Positions 10,881 to 22,640 of a DNA stretch of 64,000 nt are shown here, in pieces; within the stretch, counting starts at the first letter, position 1; the number at the start of each line of letters is the position of its first letter. The position numbers and the translations under genes are program-made. The DNA comes from Macrosoma leucophasiata (lineage: Eukaryota; Arthropoda; Insecta; Lepidoptera; Hedylidae). Under the pieces are notes generated by a model, which had not been told where the DNA came from, did no database searches, and saw only the letters and a program-made list of their open reading frames with translations. The stretch lies in contig JAWQUS010000004.1 of the NCBI GenBank assembly GCA_036365455.1, positions 6,393,501 to 6,457,500 of the forward strand, given 5' to 3'.

Positions 10881-10974
10881 ACCATCATCATATCAGCCAT
10901 AGGACGTCCACTGCTGAACATAGGCCTCCCCCAATGACCTTAATGCCGACCGATCGGAAGCGACGTGCATCCAT
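10881..10974 (-). pseudogene. LINE ORF 3' end scrap
   Basis: The minus strand reads GEAYVQQWTSYG followed by a stop and a GATGATGATG-like tail, preceded by HVASDRSALRSL. This is the familiar C-terminus of a non-LTR retrotransposon class common in moths and butterflies. Only the last ~30 codons remain. Confidence 0.75.
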
Positions 10975-11126
10975 CACATAACATCATCGTGAACTAATTT
11001 AGACTTTTAACCTTAAAAATATGATGTTGCAATCAAGCACATTTTACGATCCATTTGCGAGTACCGTGCCATCATATTGGCCAACATTCAAAGTGCCTTA
11101 TACGTTAAGGCCTGACCCGCGCATAC

Positions 11127-11292
11127 CACATTGTGTCAAACTATAAAGCCGGCAACACACGTTCAAGCCGAGCTATCGGAAACTGTCGTTAAGCGATCAC
11201 GAAAACAGTCTCGTTATTTCCAGTGTCAAGTCGGGCAACGGGACTTGATGTGGCTTTTATATAAAGACACCTATGCTCATTGTATGGTAAGT
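11127..11292 (+). repeat. Repeat W, copy 2
   Basis: It matches the 9.95-kb copy through TGTCAAACTATAAAG, CACACGTTCAA, GTGTCAAGTCGGGCAACGGG and CACCTATGCTCATTGTATG, in the same orientation. A TATATAAAG lies at 11261-11269, but it is not shared with copy 1, so a promoter role is unsupported. Confidence 0.65.
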
Positions 11293-11529
11293 GACTAACT
11301 CGAACAGTGGTGGAAGTAGTTAATCAAAAAACATCAATTAAATACGATATTATAATGTAATAAGAACATTACGGTGTTATAAATTTTTGGAAACCGTTTT
11401 TATAACAGTTAAAAGCGGGTCTGAAGATAGCAGGATAATGCACAAAAAGTACCGCACCTGAATTGAAAAGTAATTTTGGGGCTGGTGTTACTGTTATAAT
11501 AATATGCTAAAACAACTTCTATTCTAAAT

Positions 11530-11725
11530 AAATAATACGCTTACACTCACAGCCCCACAGTTGGTATAAACCTGTGTCGTGGGTGCCGTTGTACACATAC
11601 AACACATACACAAACACCCAGACCCGAAACAAATATCTGTAGGCCATACATATATTTGTCCCGGTGCGGGGATCGAACCCGAGACCCTTCGAATCAAACG
11701 GTCATCTCACAACGGTCGTCAATTC
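11530..11725 (-). repeat. tRNA-derived SINE, second type
   Basis: The minus strand holds GGGTTCGATCCCCGCACCGG (a B box within a T-arm), then GACAAATATATGTATGG and TTCGGGTCTGGGTGTTTGTG, a body common in lepidopteran SINEs. No intact A box lies upstream, so the 5' end is degraded or truncated. Confidence 0.75.
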
Positions 11726-11806
11726 TGTATCAACATGAAAATGATCTACCTCGGACATGAGTCAAATTACTGGGCCAATGTTCATTACGAATGTTGGTGG
11801 AACTGC

Positions 11807-11905
11807 ATTTTTTTTTATGTAACGAAGGTGGTAAACAAGCATGCGGTGCACATAGATGACAAGTGATGACTGCAGCCAATAGACGTCTACAAATACACCA
11901 GAGGT
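11807..11905 (-). repeat. Family X 3' fragment
   Basis: The plus strand reads TTTTTTTTATGTAACGAAGG, AACAAGCATGCGGTGCACAT and GATGACTGCAGCC, the inverted 3' end of X. A 9-bp inverted repeat, ACCAGAGGT/ACCTCTGGT, starts at about 11896. Confidence 0.7.
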
Positions 11906-13295
11906 AAATTCATACTGACCTCTGGTTTAGGCCTGCCTGTATTTGAAAAAAAAAATACTTCGTGATAGATCTACCACAACACGGTCTTAAATTACAGAAC
12001 ATTATGTCTGACGTCAGTACATACATCAGCTAAAAGTTTCTTAGCCCAGTTTAAACTACACATAACAAGTTACGACCTCGATCAGTCCTATATAAGGACC
12101 ACGAGCGCCACTTGAATATGAATGATGAATATAATATGAACCACTAATTAGATGACTAAACGTTACATTACATTAATCAAACGTACACCACGTATTTGAA
12201 CATGTAATTTCGACCATAATTAAATATTTGAGAGTCAATAAATTACTAACGTTTAACGGGTTAATTACGCTGTTTATTTAGCCAAAATTATTGAAGTAAT
12301 AAGTGGACGGTAGTAATAAAATGAAGTTGTTTGTGTGGAAAAGATTGCATTATTTTCACATGACTAAATCGCGTCATTTGTTTATCTTAACGGTACATTG
12401 TTTTTAGATTCTTCAATTGCGTAAATTGAGATGATTTATCTGTTTTGCGTAGAGACTCACGTGGTATACGAACTTTCGTCACAGTGTGGCAAAGTTCGTC
12501 AATAACTTTGTAAATGTAATGAAAGGGAACGGTGTTTCCCGGGAACGTTCCCGCGAACGTTCCCCAGGTGGGAACATAGAGGCACATTGTTAATAAAGAT
12601 TTTAAAATGCTTCTATCATTATTTTACAATTCACATATTTTTTACAAGCTCATTGCTTGGAAACCCACCAATTAAATGAAACAACCATGCACTCCAAACG
12701 ATATAACTACATCCTGGAAACTCGAAAACAGCTTTCCTGGTGTACCCACAAAGCACAACCGTTGCGAATTTTCTAGAACATTTAGTGCGCCTTCGCCTCA
12801 CACAAACGCTTGTTACTCATAATGGTTTCACGGTATTATATACGAAACCAGGTTAGTCATACCAATGACCGTTTTAATGACACTGTGTTTTATTATGGAC
12901 TCGCAGACCTAGTTAAATTATTTAAGCAAATCTGATCTATTATTTATAGAAAACATTCGATGTTGCTACGATACTCACAGCTTTTACAAGTGCTGGAGTA
13001 CGTAGCAGGTACAGTACATACTAGGGAGGGACTAATGCATTACCTAACCGATATACCTACTCCCAACCGCTAGGTACTCTAGATAGTAGCACAGTCTGAG
13101 ATTATCTATCTTCTTATACTGTGGTAGTAGTAAAATATAATATTGAAAACTACGAGTACAATATTCAAGTTAAACGCACAGAGACAAATTGCTGAGGCCA
13201 ATACTCACATTTTCTTAAATAGATATTTATATAGACTGTCAAATATTAAGTCACCAATAACCAAAGTACATATACCTACAATAGTTAGCAAGGTT
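11906..13295. other. Unannotated stretch
   Basis: No element was recognised. At 12537-12565 there is an overlapping GC-rich palindrome, CCCGGGAACGTTCCC then GCGAACGTTCCCC. An open frame on the minus strand across it (12387-12587) is unrecognised. Confidence 0.35.
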
Positions 13296-13606
13296 AGTTA
13301 GGCGCGCTGTGCCTTCGCCTGCGTGAGAATTTATGATTGTTAAGTATCTACCCGGACGAAGCCGTGGGCGCAGTTAGTATAAAAGTAGCCTAAGTTACTC
13401 CTTATTACATCAGCTATCTCCCAGTGAAAGTCCCGTCAAAATCGTTCCAGCCGTTCCCAAGTTTAGCCCCGCCAAACAGACAGACAGATAAAAGTTGTAA
13501 AAAGTGTTGTTTTGGTATATGTACCGTGTATACTAATATACGCATTTAGAAAAATGCAGTTATTTTTATATAACAAACAAACACTCCAATTTTATTTATT
13601 TCTATA
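13296..13606 (-). repeat. Family V element, uninterrupted copy
   Basis: In reverse it runs from AATAAAATTGGAGTGTTTGT through GTATACACGGTACATATACC, GACGGGACTTTCACTGGGAG and GTAACTTAGGCTACTTTTAT to the GACGAAG-type end. It gives the empty-site sequence against which the insertions at 21.7 kb, 62.0 kb and 62.6 kb can be read. No coding capacity. Confidence 0.8.
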
Positions 13607-13611
13607 GATTT

Positions 13612-13668
13612 ATTTTCACGCATATTCCCTTACTAAGTAGGCAGAGAGCTTGGAGCGCCAAACATCTG
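13612..13668 (-). pseudogene. LINE family Z tail
   Basis: The minus strand encodes DVWRSKLSAYLVREYA and a stop, aligning with the last residues of the 9.1-kb and 53.9-kb fragments. It abuts the end of the V element. Confidence 0.6.
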
Positions 13669-16600
13669 TTTTACAAACATTCCGTCCTTCCTGATAGGTA
13701 TAAGACTACCCAATGTACCTATAAGACAAATTTTTAAGTTACTAAACAGTAGTTAAGCACTCGACACACGACTCGGGGACCCTCAGCGTAGCTCCCATCA
13801 GGATCATAACAAAGACGCAACAAGATATTGTTTACGCCGGCTGTGCGCCCACCCCCTAATCGGAAACCAGACACCGTATTTAACACAGATTGCTCTCGAT
13901 TGATAGAGGCGGCAGATATTTTAAATCTAGCTAAAGGAAGTTTAATTCTAATTAATTAGTCGGAAGCTCTTTCAATGCTTGTTTTTGTTATTCCCCAGAC
14001 GGTTAGAACGGCTGGGACAAATTAACTAACGCGTAAAGAGGATGTTTCCGAGTTGGTGTCATAGGAAAACTATCGTGAGATTCGTGAGCCATCTAGGATT
14101 TTCCACATTCATCGAAAAGAAAGATGAACTTGAAATATGTTTTATTTTCCCAAAATTATACTTCTTACAAGATTGATTCTTTTCGTGGTCCCAAAGTAAT
14201 AGTTCTGAAATATAAAATGTCTGAAACAAATCTACAGTTCTCGTAGTCTGTCCACAATGTTAAGATGTATTCTTGTTGAGCCGATCTGATGCTGGAGTGA
14301 GGAGTATTAAAAATTAATATAATTTTAAATAATAACGGCGTATCTACTTAGATCTTATTATTAGTAATGGCACAATATGGATACTAGTTACTAGCTTACC
14401 CTTGTTATTATCAATTTTGAAGATCAATTAACTAAAACGAAATAAATAAGAGTCAGGAGTTTTAAATCTTCTGCAGAAGAAGATAAATATCTTATAGATG
14501 GAAACAAAAGTGTGAATAATATTCTTATATAGTGCAATAAACAAAGTGTACCTAAGTGTAAAAGGAACATTTAATTACTTACCATCTACCATCTTAAAAT
14601 TTGATATATGGGCCTAAAAAAACACGCGCGTCATATTATAATCGAGTCTATGGGATGCAACCACCATGGGATAACCATGAGAGCATCCGCCCCATACCCG
14701 TATCTAATGAATTATGTTTACATGACCCATCATTTTTTCTATTGCCCTGTTGATGGAACAAATATTTCTATAGGCCCGGAAGATAAACGTCTCTTCAATG
14801 TTGAGATGAAGCGGAATTAGCTGTGGGGATATATTTTGCTAAATATTCTATTATATTTTTCGCTAACTATATTTTAACAAATGCTAAGGTAATATTACAG
14901 ATTCTGAAGAAAGTATGGAGTTTTTATTTGGAAATGTTAATAGTTACAAAAATGATACACATCAAAGTAATGTAGAGTAGATTACTTTAAGGATAGGAGG
15001 TATTTTATGCCACGGAACATTACATTTTAATAATTAAAATGATAATTTAGAAGATGTACATACGAAAAGGACGATGAAGTCTGAAACCTGAAGGTTTAGG
15101 ATTCAGGTCAAATCGATGTCGATGTCGATCAGTATGACGATAAAAATACCAACAGAACGGTGAAAAGTAGTATAATAAGTGTTGCAAACAGAGCTGTTGC
15201 CATCTGCTAAAACAAAAACAGCCTGTCGCATTGAATTAACGGCTGAACTTGCATTGGAAGTCAGAGATCCTTATTTTCAGACAAATATACCTTTATTAAG
15301 ACGGACATCGCGCAATGAGCTCTGCAGATGTGACACGCCTACAAACAAAAATGCTATTGATTTCGCTCGGGCACGACCCACAAAAGCCAAATATATAGCA
15401 ACCCTAGTTGTAAAGCTATGTGTACTAAGAAATCAAAGTTCTCATCAGATTAAACGTATTTTACGAGCAATAGATCGCCATCTAACCGTCATCAGTTCGA
15501 AAGTAAACGTTGACAAGCAATTTACGGCAAGGTGTGGAAGTGACGCGAAATATTCAATTAGCGTAAATTAAACGGAGATTTGTATCGTATTGTAGAAAAA
15601 ATATACTCCCAGGCGCTATCTTAAAAGCATCAAATCAGTATTGAGTGCCAAGTGACATAACGCTCGAGAAAGTTCTAACAACATAATATCCGCTATTAGA
15701 GTAAAGTAATTAAATACAACAAAATTAAAGGTTGCGAAATAGATAAGGTTGTCGACAGACGGGGCGTTGCAACGCCTGCGCTTCTGATCAATGTGGCGCC
15801 ACGCTTAAAGTTCACGCTAGATATTAATTGCAATCGATTCATTAATTGATCGATTAACGTGGGTATCAAAGCTAGATATCGATCCCATATCTTATGCTGT
15901 AACTTTGTTCTAGCAAACAAAGAGAAATGTCATTAACAATACAGCTTTTTTGTAGATTATCTCAACCGGAGACTGCGGGAGCTGCCAAGTGATCGAAATG
16001 TTGGAAAAGTTCATGTTAGTATTATCATTACTCTATGGGCCGATATGAGAACATGAAAATCTCTAGACCAATGACGTAATATCCCTACTTCATGACACAA
16101 ACGCATCATCCAACAGGTAATTTAGTTCAGTATCGCCTTTCAATTAGATGACAAATGGTATGTAATTGGAGAGAGATGACACGCATGATAGTCAAACAAA
16201 TTGTACGCTCAGCAAATATAGGCCATAAAACAACATCTGGTCAAAGGACATTATGTGGAGCGTAGTAATAGCAGTGAACAGATGGACAAACAAATAGTGA
16301 ATAGAAGGGAACTCGAGGCAGCCGAAACTAATAAGAGGTTGAGAGGCAATAAAACGTTTGGGGTTAAGCTCATGAATATTTTTCACTTGAAGAAATGAAT
16401 GACTGGCTTAAAAACGATTAGAATTTTTAAATAATAGGTACTGTATATGTATATGAACATACATACTTATATTAAGTATTACTAACTTATATTAAGTTAC
16501 ATGAACATTTATATCGTATTTGCATAGTAATATTTGGCGCAAAAATCCAATTTATCATAAATATAGTGATCAACTTATGATCGGAGTTACAGAAAGTGAA

Positions 16601-17616
16601 TTTTGGACTAATGAAACATATCTTCATAATCTGATTATAATAAAATTGATAGTCATAATTACATGAATGTAAACTAACCTTATGCTAACAGTGGGCTCTG
16701 AACCATGAAAATAATAATTATATTAATTTAAATACCACAAAATTGGGGATAGAAAAAACAGAAAACTTATTTGTAAAAAAATAAATATAACAGATTGAGG
16801 TGAATACAAACAGCAGTGAAAGCATATCCGAGTACAGTAATTAAAAGGTATTAAGAGTGAATAGAAGACGTGGAAAGACTAGGTCATCGGCGCATTTAAC
16901 TTGAGGTCGACCAAACGGACCGCGTCGCGTGGCCTTGGGCGAGAAATTTCTAAAATTGTGACAAATTATCACAAAAAATGTTAATTACTGATTACTTTTT
17001 CAAATTAAATAAATAAAAGATAAGACCAATTTATTTTTATTTGGAATACACGTATTTCAAGTATCCGCTAGATAGTGGCAACACGAGGAATGTATAAAAT
17101 TAGTTTTTCAAAAAATCCTAATATGAAGTATCATGAAGTAGTAGACATAGTATTTTTTATTCAATCATCGTCAAATAAGTAACTTTCCAGTAACCAAATA
17201 CCTTATGAAAAGAGGTAGTTGCAATTACAACTTTAAATTGAAACCTATTTAAAAATCAATAAATATATTATAACGTTACGCAAGTCACAGATCAAAATTC
17301 ATGTAACAATTTTTTAAATGTGCATTTATAAACCTTAACATAATTCTATTCATAATTAGATAACTAGTGTCTCGCAAAATCTAGATCGTGGGTGCATTCA
17401 TTATAAAATGTAGGTAAGTCAGTCAGAGTAGGACAAGAATGTGATAAAACAAGAGAACCGAGACACAATCAGGATAGCGATTGAACAAAATTTGATTTGC
17501 ATATTACACAACGTTATTTTCAGTACACATTTACAGTAACGAGTACGTAATTTTAAATCTAGATCTGTTTACTGCATTATTTTTTCACATTCTAATTAGA
17601 AACTTGTAATGTAAGG
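13669..17616. other. Long unannotated AT-rich stretch
   Basis: Nothing could be assigned. The plus strand is open at 15179-15571 without an ATG at its start, and I do not recognise the translation. A weak 31-nt exon-like segment on the minus strand (14583-14613) lies between AG and GTAAGT, but it is too short to trust. Confidence 0.3.
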
Positions 17617-18179
17617 CGTCTGCTACACGATTTGAAATGTGGTATGAAACCAAGGTGACCTTGAACGGAAGTGAGATACGGATTGCGGGTTTGAAACCAA
17701 CTGAATTGCGCGGAAAGGACGAGTCGATATTTCGTTTGTATACCGTGTATTACGCTATAATGACGCCATGACACCTTACCTATCTGTACAACATATAGTT
17801 CGAGTGAGTCTTGCGATTTTGTGTGCAATTAAAGAAAAAATAGGAAAAAAAAGAATATGGATGAAGCGGTGGTTAAGGGAGAAATTAACGCTTTGTCATA
17901 TAACCTTAATTTTATTAATCTCCTGGACTTCTATGACATAAATAACTTTAGCCGAACATCAGTTGCGTCCGCACGCGCTCGCTGTCGCAGAGTGACGGCC
18001 GTACGCGTGGTTTTAAACAAGCGGCTAGACGGTTTCAAACAAGTTTCAAACCAACGCTTCTGCCCAATGGTTTGCAACGCAAGTCCTGCTACCAAGGACG
18101 TATGAATGTCACGTGATATTTGGCATAAAACAACGGTCTACACTGTTTCAAACCGCCGTTTAATACCGTGTAGGAGACG
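17617..18179. mobile_element. TIR element with GC-richer core
   Basis: The left end CGTCTGCTACACG and the right end CGTGTAGGAGACG are inverted with one mismatch, and weaker inversion continues for about 20 bp more. Subterminal GGTTTGAAAC and GTTTCAAAC motifs repeat in both orientations. The core around 17965-18060 is richer in GC than its surroundings. No target duplication is evident and no transposase is present. A non-autonomous DNA transposon is the likeliest reading. Confidence 0.5.
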
Positions 18180-18242
18180 TTTAATACTAGATAACAATAT
18201 ATACGACACAATATAACTTAAAAAAAATATGTCCCGAAATGA

Positions 18243-18557
18243 CTGTCTCGGTAGCCTAGTGGTAGCAGGACATTACTACTACGCTGAGGTCCTGGGTTCG
18301 ATTCCCGGGTAGGGGGTTATCATAGAGAATGGTGTAAAGTCCTTTATCTCTGGTACCATTGGGATTTTTCCATTTTCTGGAAATTTCCCAGTACCTCGAA
18401 GTTTGGTAACGTGGCCGGAGATGTCAACAGGCGCGCCACCTGTTACATGGGCCAAAACGTAACCGGCGAATCGTGGGTGTTTGCATGTATGCTTGAATGC
18501 ATGCATTTACCTCTGCCTACCGCTTCGGGGATTACAGGCGTGAAGTTACGTTTTTTT
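18243..18557 (+). repeat. tRNA-derived SINE, copy 2
   Basis: It has the same A-box-like and B-box segments and body as the 2.9-kb copy, and ends GTGAAGTTACG plus a T run. The flanks TATGTCCCGAAATGA (18228-18242) and TATGTCCTGAAATGA (18558-18572) form a 15-bp target duplication with one mismatch. The few differences between the two copies indicate a fairly young family. Confidence 0.92.
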
Positions 18558-18572
18558 TATGTCCTGAAATGA

Positions 18573-19477
18573 ATACGATATGTTACTTAATCCAAATTTT
18601 AAAATTTGATATTTAAAAAAAATCCGAAATTGAAGTTTGGAGTATTTTTCCTAATAACTTAAATAAAAATGTAAAGTGACAAGAGCCCGCCAGCGGGCTG
18701 ATAAAAACCTTCAATATAATTCAACATCAGGATGCAATTAAAACATCTGTAGGCAAACCTTGCTATTCAACGTTAAATTACAACAAAAAAAAATTGATTA
18801 TTTTGAACAGTTGCTGATCTAAAGAAGGGTGATTGAGAATCAAAACCATTTTCATTAATCATTTGGACCCCAAACGTTTCAGATCCACTAATGATCAGCT
18901 ATAGATATTGGCAATTTAGAACCAATGACCGTAAACATTATTTAAAATTTATGGATACGCTCATGGGATAGTAAAATTATTATTCACAATAAAAAATATG
19001 TGCAATTATGTGTATTCAAAACTGATAAAGGTATATTTTAATTGTTAATTTCAATCTTATGAAACTTCAAAATTCAGGCTGGAGCGCCTTTTTAGATTCA
19101 TTCAATAATCTTACACTTATTACTCACTTTCCTTTATTTAATCAAAAATCTTAATTTACGGTGAATGTACAATTCTTAGATTCTTAGCGTTGTTACATTT
19201 GTGACTATCCATATTAAGATATAAGATCGTTAAGAGATCCCACAAAAGTGCAGTTACTATTCTTTTTATTGGTAACGATGCAAAACAGTTTGTTGGTATT
19301 GTTCACATTACGCCGTAAATGTCTTGTATCCACCCCTCCGATTGTTGACAACATATGGAAGTTGGATACGAAAAATACACATAGATAGAACACAATGATA
19401 CGAGTAAATCATGATATTTACAGATAGGACAATAATCTACAAAACTGATAACTTAATACATATGCAACTTTTTGCGC
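18573..19477. other. Unannotated AT-rich stretch
   Basis: No repeat, RNA gene or supported coding segment was seen. Confidence 0.4.
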
Positions 19478-19708
19478 TTAAAACAAATCCATGCGGACGC
19501 AGTCGCCATTTTGTTTGTTGTCAATAATCAAACATATTCTGATCTTGACACACCGGTTTAATTCCATGGCACTGTGAGCTTGGAGAATTTCAAATCGAAA
19601 GATATACTTCCGCCCATTAATGGCCAAGGCAAAGCTTGCAAATATCATAAACGTAACAAGTACCAATACACCACAGATAATTTTCTTGAGATAGACGCTT
19701 TTGATCAA
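19478..19708 (-). other. Unrecognised open frame with hydrophobic segment
   Basis: The minus strand stays open for 76 codons with a hydrophobic run, IICGVLVLVTFMIFASFALA, preceded by lysines, as in a single-pass membrane protein. No splice, promoter or homology support was found, and the frame closes shortly upstream. It may well be chance. Confidence 0.12.
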
Positions 19709-19824
19709 CTTCTTTCCGCTTTTTTATAAACAAATTGTATTTTTAAATTTAGGTACATACTCTATTGTGTTATGTGTGTTACGATTACCGGAAGATCCAT
19801 TCTTGAAGATCATAATGATGGCTT

Positions 19825-19870
19825 TTAAGAAGAACATACCTGAAACAATAAATAAAAAACATTAGTCATA
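19825..19870 (-). promoter_or_regulatory. Minus-strand 3' splice site joined to GTATGT
   Basis: The minus strand shows CTAAT (19865-19861), a T-rich tract and TTTCAG (AG at 19841-19840), followed at once by GTATGT. That is an acceptor abutting a usable donor, the layout of a recursive splice site. If it is instead a normal exon start, the phase compatible with the 50.7-kb segment reads 17 codons (YVLLKSHHYDLQEWIFR) to a TAA. Confidence 0.45.
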
Positions 19871-20094
19871 CATTCTATCACTGATGTTGGCGGTTTTATT
19901 TCGGATATTCATTAGACAGTTGCACATTTACAATATTAGTAGCATCATAAGACTACGGTGAAGACGATATTGAATGAAGATTACGTAGTAGGTAATATAT
20001 GAAAAAACCATCAATCTGACATACGTATTTTACATTGCCACTAATGTTGGTTTTTACTTTAAACACCATGTCAAACGACGGGTTCCCTACGTTA

Positions 20095-20276
20095 CTGCGA
20101 AATACGTTTCATCGAAAAATCATTGGCCGACAACTATACATCGAAGACTTCATTGAGCGATGCTTTATTTCGCCGAAAATTTATAAATTGAAGTTTCGTT
20201 TGCCCGATGCTACATTTCATCGAAAATTTTATTTCGAAGCTTTTTTGATCGAGGTCTTGTTTCAGCGAAAACTATG
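20095..20276 (+). repeat. Degenerate TTTCATCGAAAAT tandem motif
   Basis: Short units such as TTTCATCGAAAAATC, TATTTCGCCGAAAATTTAT and TTTCATCGAAAATTTTATTTC recur. They create an incidental 80-codon open frame. I read it as a low-complexity dispersed repeat, not a gene. Confidence 0.5.
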
Positions 20277-20705
20277 AAATCCTCGATACTTCTTTGGTAG
20301 ACGACATCCTTATGTAATCAATGTTGTCATTCTAGCGTCCGTAAGCAACTTTTTGGTTTTTTGTGACTTTGACCATAGTCTGCAGAGCCAATAATTATAT
20401 CAAAGCAATATGACTATGAAAACACGACGCGCAGAATAAGTATGTGAGCAGATGGTGATCATGGGAACAAGAGTGTTGATAATTGTATGTTATAACTCAC
20501 ACCTTTCTGAATAGACTCATGAACTCTACCAATAGAAGGTCGCTAATAGTATGTATGGAAGTGCACTAACGGATCATGTTCAAGCAAATATAGACATGAC
20601 CATATTTGATTTTCCTTTGAATTTTCGTTTAAGATAGTAAGTAGTAGCAAATTACATAGTCACTGAAGACTCGGGGTTGATCACGGAATCAATGTTTATT
20701 GGACT
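20277..20705. other. Unannotated stretch
   Basis: No feature recognised. Confidence 0.4.
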
Positions 20706-20752
20706 TATTTTTTATGTCATAAATTGGCAAACAAGCATACAGTTCACATTAA
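20706..20752 (-). repeat. Family X 3' scrap
   Basis: It reads TTTTTTATGTCATAAATTGG then CAAACAAGCATACAGTTCAC, the inverted X 3' end; the rest is lost. Confidence 0.6.
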
Positions 20753-21393
20753 TTCTAAAAATTTAACGGCTTAGCCGGACTCGAAACGTGTATAATTGCA
20801 TTTAGCTCTGTTTTCACCTAAATACACAAACAATACAAGTGGAGTCAAGTTTTCTTATTAAATTACACTTTTAAATGCTTTTCAATAAAGTGTTTGAAAA
20901 TATTTTCACTCTATAGTACGCTAAACGATCAGCTCAAGGCCTCATGTTTCATAAATTATGATTGCCAGCATCAAACTGCTATAAAAACGATATAATAATA
21001 GATTCGAAACACTAGTCGGGTGCCGGTTAGAGATTTTGCGCCAATTACTGTCTAAGGATCGTTCAAGCACTAAATCGGTAACGTTGGGAGTATGAAATAG
21101 TTCGTGATTTCATTTTAGATGGATGTGTTAATTTTTTTATATCCAAGGCAATTACACTTGAATGTTAAAAAACTCGTGTGCTGTTTATAATTTTTATTTA
21201 AATCACTCACAATTATGAAGAATTGGTAGTGTAGTCCAAGAACAACAACATTGATTGTGTGTGTGTGTAATAGAACAAGATTTTTTTTTATGTTCATGCT
21301 ACCGCTTTATATCTCCTAAAGAAGCGAAACATCTTAGGTACGGAATCACAATGCATTCTATAGACGTCATTAAATTAGATTCGATTAAATTCA
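20753..21393. other. Unannotated stretch
   Basis: AT-rich, with a short GT run near 21256-21268. Nothing else assigned. Confidence 0.4.
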
Positions 21394-21430
21394 CGTCTAT
21401 AGATTGCACTGACTTACCATCATTATGAAA
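21394..21430 (+). repeat. Family X scrap
   Basis: GTCTATAGATTGCA followed by ACTTACCATCATTATGA resembles the 3' third of X. Very short. Confidence 0.35.
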
Positions 21431-21898
21431 AATTAATAGTTTGTGTACCTACATCTTTTATGACACTAAAATTGGATTTAATTAAATAATTCAAATTATA
21501 TCAGAATTCCATCCTGTTCTCAGTATATCAGTTCTGGTCATATTCTGGCAGTGCTTTTGGTGCATGTCTCAAATTAAAAACCTACTATTCAAAGCATTTC
21601 ATCTATACAACTATACAAATAAATAAAATTGGAGTGTCTGTTTGTAATAATAAAATAACCGCTTTTTACTAAATGCATATATAAATATATATATACACGG
21701 TAGGGGAGATGTAGTTACAAACTTTACTTCATTGACTATCAATTGAAATCAACTTTTATCACATTGGTTCATTAGTTTAAGTATAATAAAAGAAATTAAA
21801 AAAAGTAAGTTCGATCACCATTGTCAACATCGGTTGGCAATGCTGATCATCATGTGGGCAATGGTGATCAACACATATCGCACACATAATCGCCAGCC

Positions 21899-22294
21899 AC
21901 AAAAGCCAGGCTTCTTAAATTGGAAAGAGCACAAAGAGCCATACTCAAAGTAATGCTACGAAAACCCTACAAGTATCCAACCACGCAACTGTATTCTGAG
22001 AGCAAAGTACTTACAGTTCGTCAGCTCTTTGTACTCAATTCGATCCTTAAAAAACACTGTGATCTATTACCACCGGATCCAAATAAACGAAAGGTTATTT
22101 TTCCGAGTGCTCAACACAAAACATCTTTCGCAAAACATCAATATTACATACTAAGCACTCATATTTACAAAGAAATTCATATCCACCTGAACATACTTAA
22201 CATAAATAAACACACCGTGAAATCTAAAGTGACAGAGTGGCTATTAACGAAAGACTATGCCTCCATTGAGTCTATCTTGACTTATTTGGTTTAA
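21899..22294 (+). pseudogene. LINE C-terminal fragment in the transposon
   Basis: The open frame reads KARLLKLERAQRAILKVMLR, then KPYKYPTTQLYSESKVLTV, RQLFVLNSIL and a stop after SILTYLV. LERAQRA..KVMLRKPY..PTT is the characteristic post-RT C-terminus of lepidopteran non-LTR retrotransposons. About 130 codons remain and no RT domain is present. The 3' untranslated region may continue as far as the TAAATAAAAATG-type tail near 22775-22790, but its end is unclear. It must have inserted into, or been captured by, the surrounding transposon. Confidence 0.85.
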
Positions 22295-22436
22295 CGTCTG
22301 TTCGATTTTTAATTATTAAGTCGTTAAATCAATAAATGAATATAATGTACTTAAATATTCCACGCCACATTATTTACATGCACTTTTGCTCAATCATATT
22401 CTGTCCTTACAGACACGCACGCTCACATTACACACC

Positions 22437-22440
<4 letters not shown>

Positions 22441-22481
<41 letters not shown>
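22441..22481 (+). repeat. (CA)n microsatellite
   Basis: An uninterrupted run of about 20 CA units lies downstream of the LINE stop codon. Confidence 0.97.
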
Positions 22482-22483
<2 letters not shown>

Positions 22484-22600
22484 ATACTTAATTTACTTAT
22501 TAGATAGTATGTAGGTATGTAATTATAATTATAATTACCATTTGTAACATTTTATATCGGAACTTGCTTAAATTAAATATTGGGAAGGTCATTAAGAAAA

Positions 22601-22640
22601 CTGTCTCTTAAAATACAGGTAACCCTAGTTTAAGAGACAG
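22601..22640. repeat. Perfect 12-bp inverted repeat
   Basis: CTGTCTCTTAAA (22601-22612) and TTTAAGAGACAG (22629-22640) enclose a 16-nt loop, within the transposon remnant. Confidence 0.9.

Noticed and set aside
14583..14613. 31-nt minus-strand microexon candidate between TTTTTTTAG and GTAAGT
   Set aside because: Too short, low complexity, with no phase partner.
15179..15571. 130-codon open stretch on the plus strand
   Set aside because: No ATG at its start, no recognisable domain and no splice or promoter support. Length alone does not exclude chance in 64 kb read in six frames.
20035..20277. 80-codon plus-strand frame
   Set aside because: Generated by the TTTCATCGAAAAT repeat; the peptide simply repeats that motif.
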